From positions 53,044 to 117,043 of the forward strand of contig NZ_LUUG01000050.1 in NCBI RefSeq assembly GCF_001644035.1: a DNA stretch of 64,000 nucleotides. Direction: 5' to 3'. The notes under the pieces were generated by a model. That model saw only the letters and a program-made list of their open reading frames with translations. It made no database searches and was not told where the DNA came from. Shown here piece by piece: positions 36,256 to 46,300 of this stretch (the first letter of the stretch is position 1; each line of letters opens with the position of its first letter). The stretch comes from Methylomonas methanica. GTDB taxonomy: Bacteria > Pseudomonadota > Gammaproteobacteria > Methylococcales > Methylomonadaceae. The translations under genes and the position numbers were made by a program.

Positions 36256-36859
36256 AGCCTGCCCTCTCTTTTGATTTTGAACGAATAGCCATTCTATTTG
36301 ACTTGTCGGTTTACTGCTCGGCATTGTTAGCAACAGAATTAGAGCAGGTGATCGAGGTTATTGGTCATGATTTACTCGCTTGCGGGCGTGCCGGCGATTT
36401 TACTACTAGCCCCCATCAACTCCAGCTCAAACCGGTGCGAAAAACTGTCTGGCGATATTCCCAAGCGACGCGTATACGCCTGCCAAACATGCAGCGGCTG
36501 CGCCGTATGGTTTAGCTGCGCCCGGCATTGCTTTGACGGCATTCACCTGTAGCTCGGCGGCACGCTGTAAACCTTGGTGAACACCGCTGAACGTCTCGGC
36601 GGCACCGCCAAATGATTTGGTTTTACCGACACAGGAATTTGCGGCACCGACGAGCGGTTTTAGCGTGCACAGCGCTTACTTGGACACCATTGACCCTGAC
36701 CTAAATACCACCGCTCCGTCGCCGGCAGGAGCCGGTTGTCACAGGGGATTTGCTACAACACCTCAGCCAAAGTGACCTCAAGATCTGGGTTTAAACTGGT
36801 TGACTGACCCTTGCCTTGCTATATGATGGGCCGTCATCATTCGGAAAACGGGGGCTACC
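36256..36859. other. Intergenic region upstream of tpm and the DUF885 gene
   Basis: 604 bp without a supported gene. A 56-codon minus-strand frame at 36372-36542 contains WQAYTRRLGISPDSFSHRFE, faintly like the end of an AraC-type regulator, but it is too short and isolated to call. It could be a decayed gene. Confidence 0.4.
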
Positions 36860-38581
36860 ATGTTACGCACCATCAATTTCCAAGGCTCGCGCGCCATTGT
36901 CGCCATCCTGGCGCTACTGCTGTTCGGCGGACAACCGCTTGCCGCCGGCAAATCAACCCCAAGCTGGGAAGCGTTTGTCGGTGAATTCATCGAACAGTAC
37001 TTCCAGCTCCACCCCGCCTTTGCCGCCAATGCCGGCCGGCATGAATTCGACGGTAAAATTCCGGATTGGAGCCCGGAAGGGTTGGCCCGGCAAAGCCAAT
37101 GGCTGATAGTGCAGCGCGAATTAGCCGCCCAATATCCCAATGCATCACTTAAACCAAGCGCACGCTTCGAACAAAAGCATTTACTGACGGTAATCGATGA
37201 GGAATTGTTCTGGCTGCAATCGGCCAAGTCGCCCGCGAAAAATCCGCTGTTCTATTCGCAGGCCTTAGATCCTAACGTCTACCTGACCCGCCCGTATGCG
37301 CCGCTCGACCAGCGCCTGCGCGCCTTCATCAATTACGCTACCAACATCCCCAAAGCCGCCGCGCAAATCCGCGCCAATCTAAAACCGCCGTTACCGCGCA
37401 GCTATATCGACGTGGGCAAGACTATATTCACCGGCCTGGCGACTTTCTATGAAACCGATGCCAAAGCCACCTTTGCCGCGGTGGACAATCCGGAATTGCA
37501 GCAGCAGTTCGATACTGCGGTGCCGGCCGCAGCCAAAGCGATGCGGGAACTGACCGACTGGTTGGAACAACAGCGCGGCAATGCCAACGACGATTTTGCG
37601 TTGGGTGCAAACCGTTTCCGGGCGATGCTGAAGGCCAGTGAAGGGGTTGATGTGCCGCTGGAAACACTTGAGAAGATGGGCCGCGCCGATCTGGAACGAA
37701 ATCTCGCCGCGCTGTCAGAAGCGTGTAAACAGTATGCCCGGAATGCATCGCTGCCGGAGTGCGTCGCCAAAGTCGAAGCACAAAAGCCCGCCGATGGCGC
37801 GGTCGCCGAGGCACACCGGCAACTGGTGCAATTGAAGGCGTTTTTAACCGAAAAAAACCTGCTGTCGATTCCCAGCCAGGAGGACGCGACCGTCGCCGAA
37901 TCGCCGCCGTTCAAACGCTGGAATTCGGCTTACATCGACATCCCCGGCCCTTTTGAACACGCCCTACCCTCCATCTACTACGTGGCACCGCCCGATCCGG
38001 CCTGGAGTGCCGCCGAGCAAGCTGCCTATGTGCCCAGCAAGGCCAATCTGCTATTTATTTCCGCACATGAAGTCTGGCCCGGCCATTTCTTGCAGCATTT
38101 GCATGCCGACCGCACTGCTTCAAAGCTAGGACAATTGTTTAGCAGTTACGCGTTCTCCGAAGGCTGGGCGCATTACTCAGAAGAATTGATGTGGGAAGCC
38201 GGCTTGAATGCGGGCGATGCGCAAACCCATATCGGCCAATTGTTGAATGCCTTGCTCCGCAATGTGCGGTTTTTGTCCGCGCTGGGCTTACACACCCAAG
38301 GCATGACTGTGGAAGCGTCGGAAAAAATGTTCCGGGAACAGGCCTTCCGCGACCCAGGTACGGCCAAGCAACAAGCCGCGCGCGGTACCTTCGACCCCGG
38401 TTATCTGAATTACACGCTGGGAAAACTAATGATTCGCAAACTACGCGAGGACTGGAGCGCCAGCCGTGGCGGCCGGACGGCGTGGAAATCCTTCCACGAT
38501 ACCTTCCTGTCTTACGGTGCGCCGCCGATTCCGTTGATTCGGCAGGCGATGTTGGGAAGCGATAGCGGGTCTGATCTTTAA
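36860..38581 (+). CDS. Exported DUF885 zinc metallopeptidase-like protein
   Basis: The 573-residue protein has a signal peptide (AIVAILALLLFGGQPLAAGK, cleavage near 34). The remainder is a mostly helical DUF885 domain. The putative zinc site HEVWPGHFLQHLH (HExxPGH) is near residue 397, followed by YAFSEGWAHYSEELM, the glutamate-bearing helix of the family. These resemble M3/M32-like gluzincins; peptidase activity for DUF885 is likely but substrate unknown. Monocistronic. A decayed-looking 600-bp gap precedes it. Confidence 0.85.
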   Translation: MLRTINFQGSRAIVAILALLLFGGQPLAAGKSTPSWEAFVGEFIEQYFQLHPAFAANAGRHEFDGKIPDWSPEGLARQSQWLIVQRELAAQYPNASLKPSARFEQKHLLTVIDEELFWLQSAKSPAKNPLFYSQALDPNVYLTRPYAPLDQRLRAFINYATNIPKAAAQIRANLKPPLPRSYIDVGKTIFTGLATFYETDAKATFAAVDNPELQQQFDTAVPAAAKAMRELTDWLEQQRGNANDDFALGANRFRAMLKASEGVDVPLETLEKMGRADLERNLAALSEACKQYARNASLPECVAKVEAQKPADGAVAEAHRQLVQLKAFLTEKNLLSIPSQEDATVAESPPFKRWNSAYIDIPGPFEHALPSIYYVAPPDPAWSAAEQAAYVPSKANLLFISAHEVWPGHFLQHLHADRTASKLGQLFSSYAFSEGWAHYSEELMWEAGLNAGDAQTHIGQLLNALLRNVRFLSALGLHTQGMTVEASEKMFREQAFRDPGTAKQQAARGTFDPGYLNYTLGKLMIRKLREDWSASRGGRTAWKSFHDTFLSYGAPPIPLIRQAMLGSDSGSDL

Positions 38582-38687
38582 TGCCCTATCGAGAGCGGCT
38601 GACAGACGCGCGATGTTGAGGTTTTTGCACAAAAACAGCCGATAATCGCGCTAGCGATACCCGTTACCTTGCCAATTTACCCAAGCG

Positions 38688-39170
38688 CTATTTCTGCCTG
38701 CGTGGGTCATCGGCGGGATTGATATAAGTAATACCCCATGGTCCGGTGGCAATCAGCTCGACGATTGTTTCCTCGTCAGTTGTCCAGACATAATGCGCGT
38801 GGTTAGCGGGTAATACGAAGCTGGAACCTGTTTTAAACATCTTTCCCTTCTTCGTATCCAAGCTCTCGCCCATACCGTTTCCTAGCTTGCCACGCAGGAC
38901 GGTAATGACCTCTGTAAAAGGATGTATATGTGGTGGAATTGGATAATTAGCTGGAAATTTCAACCAAGCGATAAACACTCCCGCTTTATTCGGGTCACCC
39001 ACCAGAACTACGCTTTGAGCACCCTTGGGAAGTATCGGTTCGTCAGCCCACTTAACCGTATCCGGCGTAAACGCCTCCATAGCCTCGGCACGCATACGAT
39101 CGATTTTATCCTGAGCTAATACAGAATTTGCGAAAGAAACAATTATTAAAGCTATCAAATAAATTCTCAT
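38688..39170 (-). CDS. Secreted cupin-domain protein
   Basis: The 160-residue protein has a signal peptide (MRIYLIALIIVSFANSVLAQ) and a cupin barrel. Motif 1 is PPHIHPFTEVITVLRGKLGNG with two His and a Glu, and motif 2 GSSFVLPANHAHYVW supplies the last His, so a metal site looks complete. KWADEPILPKGAQSVVLVGD is typical of the ChrR-like/DUF4437-like cupins of about this length. Function unknown; no operon partner. Confidence 0.78.
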   Translation of the reverse strand: MRIYLIALIIVSFANSVLAQDKIDRMRAEAMEAFTPDTVKWADEPILPKGAQSVVLVGDPNKAGVFIAWLKFPANYPIPPHIHPFTEVITVLRGKLGNGMGESLDTKKGKMFKTGSSFVLPANHAHYVWTTDEETIVELIATGPWGITYINPADDPRRQK

Positions 39171-39285
39171 CTGGGCTCCGTGTTCTGTGCCGTTAGTGTG
39201 TCGATATGATGGACTATTCGCAATCCAAGACGCAATCCTCGGCGCATAAGCGATAGCATCAGTTATCGAGACGCCGGTCCAAGGC

Positions 39286-39311
39286 AGCGGATGACGCTTC
39301 GCTTATCCGCT
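39286..39311. repeat. REP element upstream of mtdB
   Basis: agcggatgacgcttcgctta followed by tccgct, the same family as the RAYT-flanking copies at 21507 and 22118. It lies about 130 bp upstream of the mtdB start. Confidence 0.75.
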
Positions 39312-39444
39312 CGCGGCCCTGATTGGGTTGGCGGAGGAGTCCGCCTTACTTGCTACGAAGAACAAGTTTTTAAGAGCCCGCAGTAAATAGTCCGGTATCT
39401 ACTATATTAAAACGGCCCTTAAATTTAACCCGGACCAATCGACC

Positions 39445-40365
39445 ATGACTAAAAAAATCCTGTACTTTTTAACGCCAAGCGACAACATTAGCCCATTCGA
39501 TGTCACCATTGCTGCTGATGCCGGCTTCGATATGGTGGTGCCGTTTACCAAAGTCGAACCTAAACAAGTATCGGCAATGGTTCAAGACGCCATTTTTTGT
39601 CGCCCACCCAACCGCTTTAACGACACCGGCATTTTCATCGGCGGACGCGATGTGCATATGGCGACCGACATGTTTCAGAATGCCAAAAATGCCATGGTCG
39701 GACCTTTCAAGGTTGGCGTATTCGCCGATCCGAATGGCGCTTACACCACGTCCGCAAGTATTGTCGCCTTGATCGAACAGGTTCTGAACGACAAGACAGG
39801 CAATGGCTTATCCGGAAAGAAAGTAGCCATATTCGGCACCGGGCCCGTCGGTCTATGCACGGCTATCTTGGCTACGCAACAGGGTGCGAAGGTAAAACTG
39901 TGCCAACTGGTTGCCGACGACGACGAAAGATCGGCGCAACGCTTTTGCGAACGCTACAACACTCAAGTCGAATGGGTGTCTGCACAGACTAACGACGAAA
40001 AAGACATAGTGGTCCGGGAAGCCGAAATCATTGTTAGTGCGGTAAGAGCCGGGGTGCGCATTTTGGAGAACTCCCTGGCGCATGCCGCCAACCTGATCCT
40101 GGCCGCCGATACCAATGCCGTGCCACCTAGCGGCGTAGCCGGCATCGGCCTTAACGACCTTGGCGTTGTCGCGGAGGTATCCGGCACCCGTTTTTTGAGC
40201 ATAGGCCCCATGGCTATCGGTAATTTGAAATATAAAACCCAGTTTGGCTTGTATGAGCAGATCCAAAAAAGCAGTACCGCGGCGTTAATCGATTTTCCCG
40301 AAGCGTATGAATTTGCGCTGTCGGTATTGAAACAGCAAGCGATCAAGCCGGAAAAATCGATTTAA
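39445..40365 (+). CDS. mtdB: NAD(P)-dependent methylene-tetrahydromethanopterin dehydrogenase
   Basis: MtdB oxidises methylene-H4MPT to methenyl-H4MPT in the formaldehyde oxidation route of methylotrophs. The 306-residue protein begins MTKKILYFLTPSDNISPFDV and continues AADAGFDMVVPFTKV, the characteristic Mtd N-terminal domain. KKVAIFGTGPVGLCTAILAT is the Rossmann nucleotide-binding motif (about 133-152). The length is as expected. This gene is the best single marker that the host uses C1 compounds by the H4MPT pathway. No other H4MPT genes lie in the window. The 270-bp upstream region holds a REP copy; the promoter was not recognised. Confidence 0.92.
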   Translation: MTKKILYFLTPSDNISPFDVTIAADAGFDMVVPFTKVEPKQVSAMVQDAIFCRPPNRFNDTGIFIGGRDVHMATDMFQNAKNAMVGPFKVGVFADPNGAYTTSASIVALIEQVLNDKTGNGLSGKKVAIFGTGPVGLCTAILATQQGAKVKLCQLVADDDERSAQRFCERYNTQVEWVSAQTNDEKDIVVREAEIIVSAVRAGVRILENSLAHAANLILAADTNAVPPSGVAGIGLNDLGVVAEVSGTRFLSIGPMAIGNLKYKTQFGLYEQIQKSSTAALIDFPEAYEFALSVLKQQAIKPEKSI

Positions 40366-40592
40366 ATCGTCAGTTCAACTATTTGGCGGCTCACCCTGAC
40401 CGGCAGAACTTCGCCGGTCGCAAAGCTGTGCAAAATACCGCCAAACTAAACCCTGCATGCCGCTAAGTTAAGCGCTTGTAGCTGCGAATTTATTCGCACT
40501 ATCGGCGCCAAAGGTCGAATAAGTTCGACCCTACAGCACGTCCAACTCTTCACTTAACGGCATCGACTAAACCTCAAGGTCTCGGGCAAATT

Positions 40593-40615
40593 GGCCGGCT
40601 CGCTGGGAGCCGGCC
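40593..40615 (-). terminator. GC-rich hairpin after the tautomerase gene
   Basis: An 8-bp perfect stem (ggccggct / agccggcc) with a 7-base loop starts 9 bp past the tautomerase stop. Only a short T stretch follows on the minus strand, so it is a moderate terminator candidate. Confidence 0.45.
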
Positions 40616-40624
40616 GGCCGTCGG

Positions 40625-41107
40625 CTATTGATGATCCGTCACGCCCGGTGTCAGCAAGATGTGTACCGGGAGTTTTTCTTGCAGCGTGTACGGACTGGCC
40701 TTGTTCTCCGCCACCCAGCGTTTCTCCGCCACCGATTCGAACGGTGGCGGCAATTCGCCTTGTAGCGACCAAAGATCGAAGGGGGTTTCGTCTATGGAGA
40801 TTTCCCAGTCGTAACCGCGTTCTTTCACAAACGGTGCAACCACTTCGTCCAGCGTTCTAATCCACCACTCGCGTAGGATGGGGCCGGGGATGGTGCGCGC
40901 TATCTGATCAACCTTGAAACGGACGAAATTGTTATGCAGTTTGCCGCCGACAAAGCAATTGCCTTGCGCAATTTCCTCGTAAACGATCACGACGTAAAAT
41001 TTGGGGATGGGCACACCGGCATAAATGCTGGTAATGCGTTCGGACAGTTCTTGTTTGTCTTCGACGCTGAACGCTCCGCTGGGATGATAGACTTTCCACA
41101 AAGGCAT
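40625..41107 (-). CDS. cis-CaaD-like tautomerase family protein
   Basis: The 160-residue protein starts MPLWKVYHPSGAFSVEDKQE. Removal of Met would expose the catalytic Pro1 shared by this superfamily. KFYVVIVYEEI and FVRFKVDQIARTIPG match the cis-3-chloroacrylic-acid-dehalogenase-like subgroup (Tautomerase_3). A role in dehalogenation is not implied; most relatives are of unknown substrate. The gene faces away from a LysR regulator gene 305 bp off, which may control it. Confidence 0.8.
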   Translation of the reverse strand: MPLWKVYHPSGAFSVEDKQELSERITSIYAGVPIPKFYVVIVYEEIAQGNCFVGGKLHNNFVRFKVDQIARTIPGPILREWWIRTLDEVVAPFVKERGYDWEISIDETPFDLWSLQGELPPPFESVAEKRWVAENKASPYTLQEKLPVHILLTPGVTDHQ

Positions 41108-41412
41108 GATGATTCTCCTGTAATTTGCAATTACGTTTTGGCGCTCCTACTAGCCACCTTGTTATTCTCAGTTGGCATCCCGCCAAATTCGACACTTGAT
41201 GCACAATTGAGAGTGAGGCGACGCGCCACCGCGTAAACTTGCAAATTCCTTGGGGAGAATTAAACGCCGGCGGCTGCGTCGGCGGTCAATCTATGCCGGG
41301 GAAGGCAAACGGTAAAATGCTTTGTATTCATACGCCTATGAAAATAATCCATGCCGAACGTCCCTGGCGTTTTCGTTAACATAGCTCGCGTTTACATTTT
41401 GGAAACCCCGCC
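41108..41412. other. Divergent promoter region, tautomerase / LysR
   Basis: 305 bp between divergent starts. This is the usual place for a LysR operator, but I could not fix a T-N11-A site with confidence. No gene seen. Confidence 0.5.
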
Positions 41413-42333
41413 ATGGCCGACTTAAGAACGTTTGATTTGAATCTATTGATCGCTTTCGATCTGCTGATGAAGGAACGCAATGTGTCGCGGGCGGCAGAAA
41501 AAATGTTCATTAGCCAATCGGCAATGAGCCATGTGCTGCAACGCTTGCGGCAACAACTGGAAGACCCGTTGCTAGTGAAAACCCCGGCGGGTATGACGCC
41601 GACGCCACGCGCCCTGTCCCTGGTAGCACCCGTGGCGGCGGTGCTTAAAGAGGTGGAAGGCTTGATTCGCGCGCCGGCGCCGTTCGATCCCGCCAACTGC
41701 CGGCGCGCCTTTAACCTGGCGGCGACGGATTACGTGGAAGCCCTGCTGTTGCCCAAGCTGGCGCCGCACATTGCCCGGCAGGCGCCGGGCGTGGATATTC
41801 ATTTCAAGCGTACCAGCAGCCATTTTCCTTTGAATGCGCTGGAACAAGGTGAGATAGACCTGATACTGGGATTTGAAGTGATGTTGAATCCCCCCAAACA
41901 TCTACATTGCGAACGCCTGTTCGACGATTACATGGTCTGTGTGGCGCGCATCGGCCACCCGCTGGTGAATGCGGGATTGACACTGGAAGACTATATAGAC
42001 CTACCGCATATTCTGGTGTCCAGAACGGGAGCCAGTACCGGGCAGGTCGACAGCTGGTTGGCGGAACACGGCCGCGAGCGGCGTGTGGCGCTGACTGTTT
42101 CGCATTTTCTGTCCGCGTCGCTGATCGTGGCGCAAACGGATATGGTCATGGCTTCTCCCAAACGCACGGCCGAACAATTTGCTCAGACTTTGCCTTTACA
42201 GTTGGTGCCCTTGCCGCTGGAGTTACCGCATTACGACATGGTCCTGGTCTGGCATCCGCTGCAAGACCAGGATCCCGCCAACTGCTGGCTACGCGCTGAA
42301 ATCCGCGCCGCCTGCGCCGCTCTGGACCATTAA
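41413..42333 (+). CDS. LysR-family transcriptional regulator
   Basis: The 306-residue protein has the N-terminal winged helix-turn-helix: LNLLIAFDLLMKERNVSRAA, then MFISQSAMSHVLQRLRQQLE. A LysR substrate-binding domain follows (about 93-300), including FNLAATDYVEALLLPKLAPH, similar to the NodD/NahR/LinR-like group. It is divergent from the tautomerase gene, its most likely target. It ends convergently with the GST gene; the two stop codons share 4 bp. The inducer is unknown. Confidence 0.93.
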   Translation: MADLRTFDLNLLIAFDLLMKERNVSRAAEKMFISQSAMSHVLQRLRQQLEDPLLVKTPAGMTPTPRALSLVAPVAAVLKEVEGLIRAPAPFDPANCRRAFNLAATDYVEALLLPKLAPHIARQAPGVDIHFKRTSSHFPLNALEQGEIDLILGFEVMLNPPKHLHCERLFDDYMVCVARIGHPLVNAGLTLEDYIDLPHILVSRTGASTGQVDSWLAEHGRERRVALTVSHFLSASLIVAQTDMVMASPKRTAEQFAQTLPLQLVPLPLELPHYDMVLVWHPLQDQDPANCWLRAEIRAACAALDH

Positions 42334-43055
42334 GCGCCAAACTGCGGTTCGCCCAGCTCGGGAAAATAGCGAAACTGCATGCGCCGGCAGTAATCGACTA
42401 ACGCGGATTGGGTTAACGCATAATCCTTGACCGGCGACGTAACCGGACAGGCTAAAAGATTGATCAAGACGCCGTAGGCCGAAGCATCGACGCTGCTGGG
42501 CCGGTCTCCCAACAAAAAAGTTTTGCCATGAAGCGCGGCGGACACAGCCGCCACATCCCGCCGACCCAATTCGAAAACCTGTGCGGCAGGCAGCCGGCCA
42601 ATGCCGTGGCCGCGCATTTGTCCCTTAATCCGCAACCGATAGCGTGCGGCCACCAAATCCGCCAAGGGCTGCGGCAGACCCTGAAAAATCGCCCGCTTAT
42701 TGATGCGCCAATTCTCCGCTCCGTATTGCCAACGGCTATACATGCACACCCAATATAAATGTTCTTCCAACAGGCGTTGCCATGCCAGAGATCGGGCGCT
42801 TTTCTCGGCCGACAGATGCCCATCCAGGCTATCGCCGTAATGCTGTTGCAAATAACAAATAATCACCCGGCTATCGGCGAGCTTTTGACCATTGTCTTCT
42901 ATGAAAGGCAACTTGCCGAAGGGTGCGTAGATGGGCAAGGTTTCGGCAATGCGATATTCAATGCCCGCCATGCGCAGATAGGTTTCCAGCTTTGCGCAAA
43001 ATTGACTGGGGTTGGGAATATTCCAGGCTCGGGGGAATTGATGCAACGTAATCAT
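42330..43055 (-). CDS. Glutathione S-transferase family protein
   Basis: The 241-residue protein has a thioredoxin-fold N-terminal domain: LHQFPRAWNIPNPSQFCAKL, then GKLPFIEDNGQKLADSRVII with the conserved cis-Pro and Asp-Ser glutathione site. The C-terminal part is helical and contains GDRPSSVDASAYGVLINLLA. It resembles the failed-axon-connections/metaxin-like GST branch of bacteria. Conjugation substrate unknown. Tail-to-tail with the LysR gene. Confidence 0.85.
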   Translation of the reverse strand: MITLHQFPRAWNIPNPSQFCAKLETYLRMAGIEYRIAETLPIYAPFGKLPFIEDNGQKLADSRVIICYLQQHYGDSLDGHLSAEKSARSLAWQRLLEEHLYWVCMYSRWQYGAENWRINKRAIFQGLPQPLADLVAARYRLRIKGQMRGHGIGRLPAAQVFELGRRDVAAVSAALHGKTFLLGDRPSSVDASAYGVLINLLACPVTSPVKDYALTQSALVDYCRRMQFRYFPELGEPQFGA

Positions 43056-43325
43056 CTGGTATTTCGTTTATCGCCGAATTTGTGCTGCATTTAGGGTGGT
43101 TGAATCAAAGCATTCTTTCGAAACACAAACAAGGATCACAAGCGCTAGATGGCAAAAACTTCTCGTTAAATTGGTGGGCCTGATTTGCAACAGGATTTGA
43201 CCATGACGACAACAAACCTATTCCCGCCCCCGTAGTTTGTTCAAAATATTCTCGTCCATCTACGTGGGGCGAGTTTAAACAAACGCAAGCATTGTTTCAT
43301 AGATTTTTTGTATCTATTCGGCAAT

Positions 43326-43369
43326 GGTGATCGGGGTGGATAAGCCTGTGCGCATCCACCCTGATTGCC
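43326..43369. repeat. REP-like hairpin downstream of the second RND gene
   Basis: Arms ggtgatcggggtggat and atccaccctgattgcc pair with few mismatches around a 12-base loop. The ggtggat core is shared with the REPs at 55956 and 56575. It lies 25 bp past the RND stop (minus strand), so it may protect or end that transcript. The rest of 43056-43393 has no gene. Confidence 0.6.
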
Positions 43370-43393
43370 GGCTTTCATGGCACCGAGATGGCC

Positions 43394-46300
43394 CTATTCC
43401 CCCAGGCTGTGTTGCCACGCGTCGCCGCTGTTTCCAAACCGAGCCAAAGCAACAATACGGCGGGTAAGACTCAAAATGTCGTCGATAGCGGTGTAGGCCA
43501 CCGGAATTACTACCAGGCTCAGCGCCGTCGAAGTCAGCAGGCCGCCGATCACGGTAGTCGCCATCGGCGCCCGAAAGCTCGGATCGGCACCTAGGCCCAT
43601 CGCAATCGGCAGCATGCCGGCGCCCATCGCGATCGTCGTCATCAGGATCGGTTGCACCCGCTTGCGGCAACTGTCGATCACCGCGTCCACCCGGCTCATG
43701 CCGCGTTCCCGGCGGGCGATCATCGCGTATTCGACCAGCAGGATCGAGTTCTTGGTCACTACGCCCATCAGCATCAACAATCCGATCACGCTGGGCATCG
43801 CGAAACTGCCGCCGGTCAGCAGCAAGGCCAAGAAGGCCCCGCCCAGCGACAAGGGCAGCGCGCCTAGGATCGTCACCGGCTGACTGAAGTCGCCGAACAA
43901 CAGCACCAACACCAGGTAAATGCACAACACCCCAATCGCCATGGCCCCGCCGAAGCTGCCGAACAACTCGTTCATCCGTTGCGCATCGCCTGATTCTATC
44001 GTGCGCACGCCGGCCGGCAGGTTTTGCAGGGCCGGTAATTGCATGGCCTCGGCCAACACGTCGCCGACCGCCCGCTCGCCTAACTCGATGTCAAACGTCG
44101 TATTGCGCATCCGGTCCAGCCGGTCGATCTGCTGCAAGCCACCGGCCAAGCGAATGTCGGCCAGGGTTGCCAAACTCACACTGCCGCCGCGTCCGGACAC
44201 CCGCAGTTGGCCGATTTCGTCCAAGCTGTGGCGCACCGACTCGGCCAGCCGTACTCGAATCGGAATTTGCCGTTGCGGCAGATTCAGCTTGGCCATCACG
44301 TTGGAGTAATCGCCGTAACTGGCGACCCTCACCACTTCGGCCAACGCCTCGACCGTGACACCCAACTCGGCGGCCTTGCCGAAATCCGGGGAGATCTGAA
44401 TCTCCGGACGTTGCAGGCTGGCGCTGGAGGTAATGTTCCCGAGACCGCGCAGTTGGCGCAACTCGAGCTCGACCGCATCGGCGGCCCGGCGCAAGGCTTG
44501 TGGATCGTCGCTCGCCAGCGTCAATTGCAGTTTTTCGCCGCTGCCGCCGGCACCGACGGCCACCCGCACGCCGGGCAAATCGGCCAGTTTCTCGCGAATT
44601 GCCGCTTCGACCGCCGCTTGTTTATACGGGCGTTCGGCGCGGTCGCGCAGGCTCAAGGTCAAGGTCGCCTTGCGCACTTCGTAGTTGGTGGTCGCGGCAT
44701 CCGCACCGCCACCGCCGCTACTGGAGACGCCGCCCGCCGCGAACACTTGCGTGATGTCCGGCAATTCGCGCAAGCGGCGTTCGGCTTCGGCGGCGATATG
44801 GCGGGTTTGCGCCAGCGTGCTGCCGGGCGGCAATTCCAGCGCCACCTTGGTTTGACTATTGTCTGCCGCCGGCACGAAGCCAGTGGGCAACAAGGGCATC
44901 AAACTCAGCGAACCGGCCACGAACACCACCACGCCGACGCCGACCGCCAAGCGATGGCTCAGACACCAGTCCACCGCCTTCAGATAGATGCGCATCATCG
45001 CGCTGTCGCCGCTATCGCGTTCCGGATGCGGCCTCAGCAGATAGGCCGCCATCATCGGCGTCAGCAAACGCGCCACCAGCAACGACGCCAATACCGCCGC
45101 TGCGGCGGTCACGCCAAATTGGCGAAAGAATTTGCCCGCTACGCCGCCCATGAACGCGGTCGGCAAGAACACCGCCACTAGGGTAAAAGTGGTGGCGATC
45201 ACCGCGAAGCCGATTTCGTCGGCAGCGTCCATCGCCGCTTGCAGCGGCTTCTTACCCATCCGTAAATGCCGGACGATGTTTTCGATTTCGACAATGGCGT
45301 CGTCCACCAAAATCCCCACCACCAAGGCCAGGGCCAGCAACGAGATGATGTTCAAGCTGAAGCCGAAATACCACATTGCTGCGAAGGTCGGCAGAATGGA
45401 CAAGGGTAGAGCCACCGCCGCAACCAGCGTCGCCCGCCAATCCCGCAAAAACCACCAGACTACAACGACGGCCAGGAAAGCGCCTTCGTAAAGCAAATGC
45501 ATGGAGCCGGTGAAGTTGTCTTCGACCGGCTGCACGGTGTCGAAGGCTTCGCGGATTCGCACTTGCGGATTGGCGGCGGCAAACTCGGCCAGCGCCGCGC
45601 GCACCGCTTCGGCCACGGTCACTTCGCTGGTGCTTTTGTTGCGAACGATGTCGAAACCGATCACCGGCCGGCCGTCCAAGGTCGCGTAGGTGGAACGTTC
45701 GGCGATGGTATCGGTGATGTCGGCAATTTGGTCCAGTTTGATGTGGCTGCCGTTGGCCAGCGGAATATCCAGGTTGCGCAGCTCGCCGGCTGTCGCTACT
45801 CGTCCTAAGGTGCGTACCGATTGCACGCCGCCGCCGATGTCGCCGCGTCCGCCGGACGCGTCCTGCTGTACTTTTTTCAGTTGCGTCGCCACCTCGCTGA
45901 CCAACGCGCCCAAGCCCGCCATCCGCACCGGGTCCAGATCGACGTGCACCTCGCGATCGACGCCGCCGGTGCGGGTCACCTTGCCGACGCCGGTCACCGC
46001 CAACAGCCGCTTGCTGACGTCGTTATCGACGAACCACGACAAAGCCGCTTCGTCCATGTTTTCGGCGCTGACCACGTAGGTCAGGATCGCACCGCCGGCC
46101 GTCGTGGTCTTGGAGACGATGGGCGCGGCCATCGCCGACGGCAATTCCGAGCGGGCGCCGTCCACCGCGTTGCGCACCTGATTCAGCGCCTCTTCGGAGT
46201 TTTTGTCGATGTTGAACTCGACCTTGATCGAAACCGAGCCGTCGGTGATCGTGGTCCGCACGTGCTCGACGCCGCCGATGGCGGCGATTTTGTCTTCGAT

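Noticed and set aside
36303..36552. Cys-rich short plus-strand frames
   Set aside because: No ribosome site, no homology pattern, and overlapping alternatives in several frames.
40398..40419. Hairpin gaccggc/gccggtc after mtdB
   Set aside because: Stem is clear but there is no U-run; too weak to list as a terminator.
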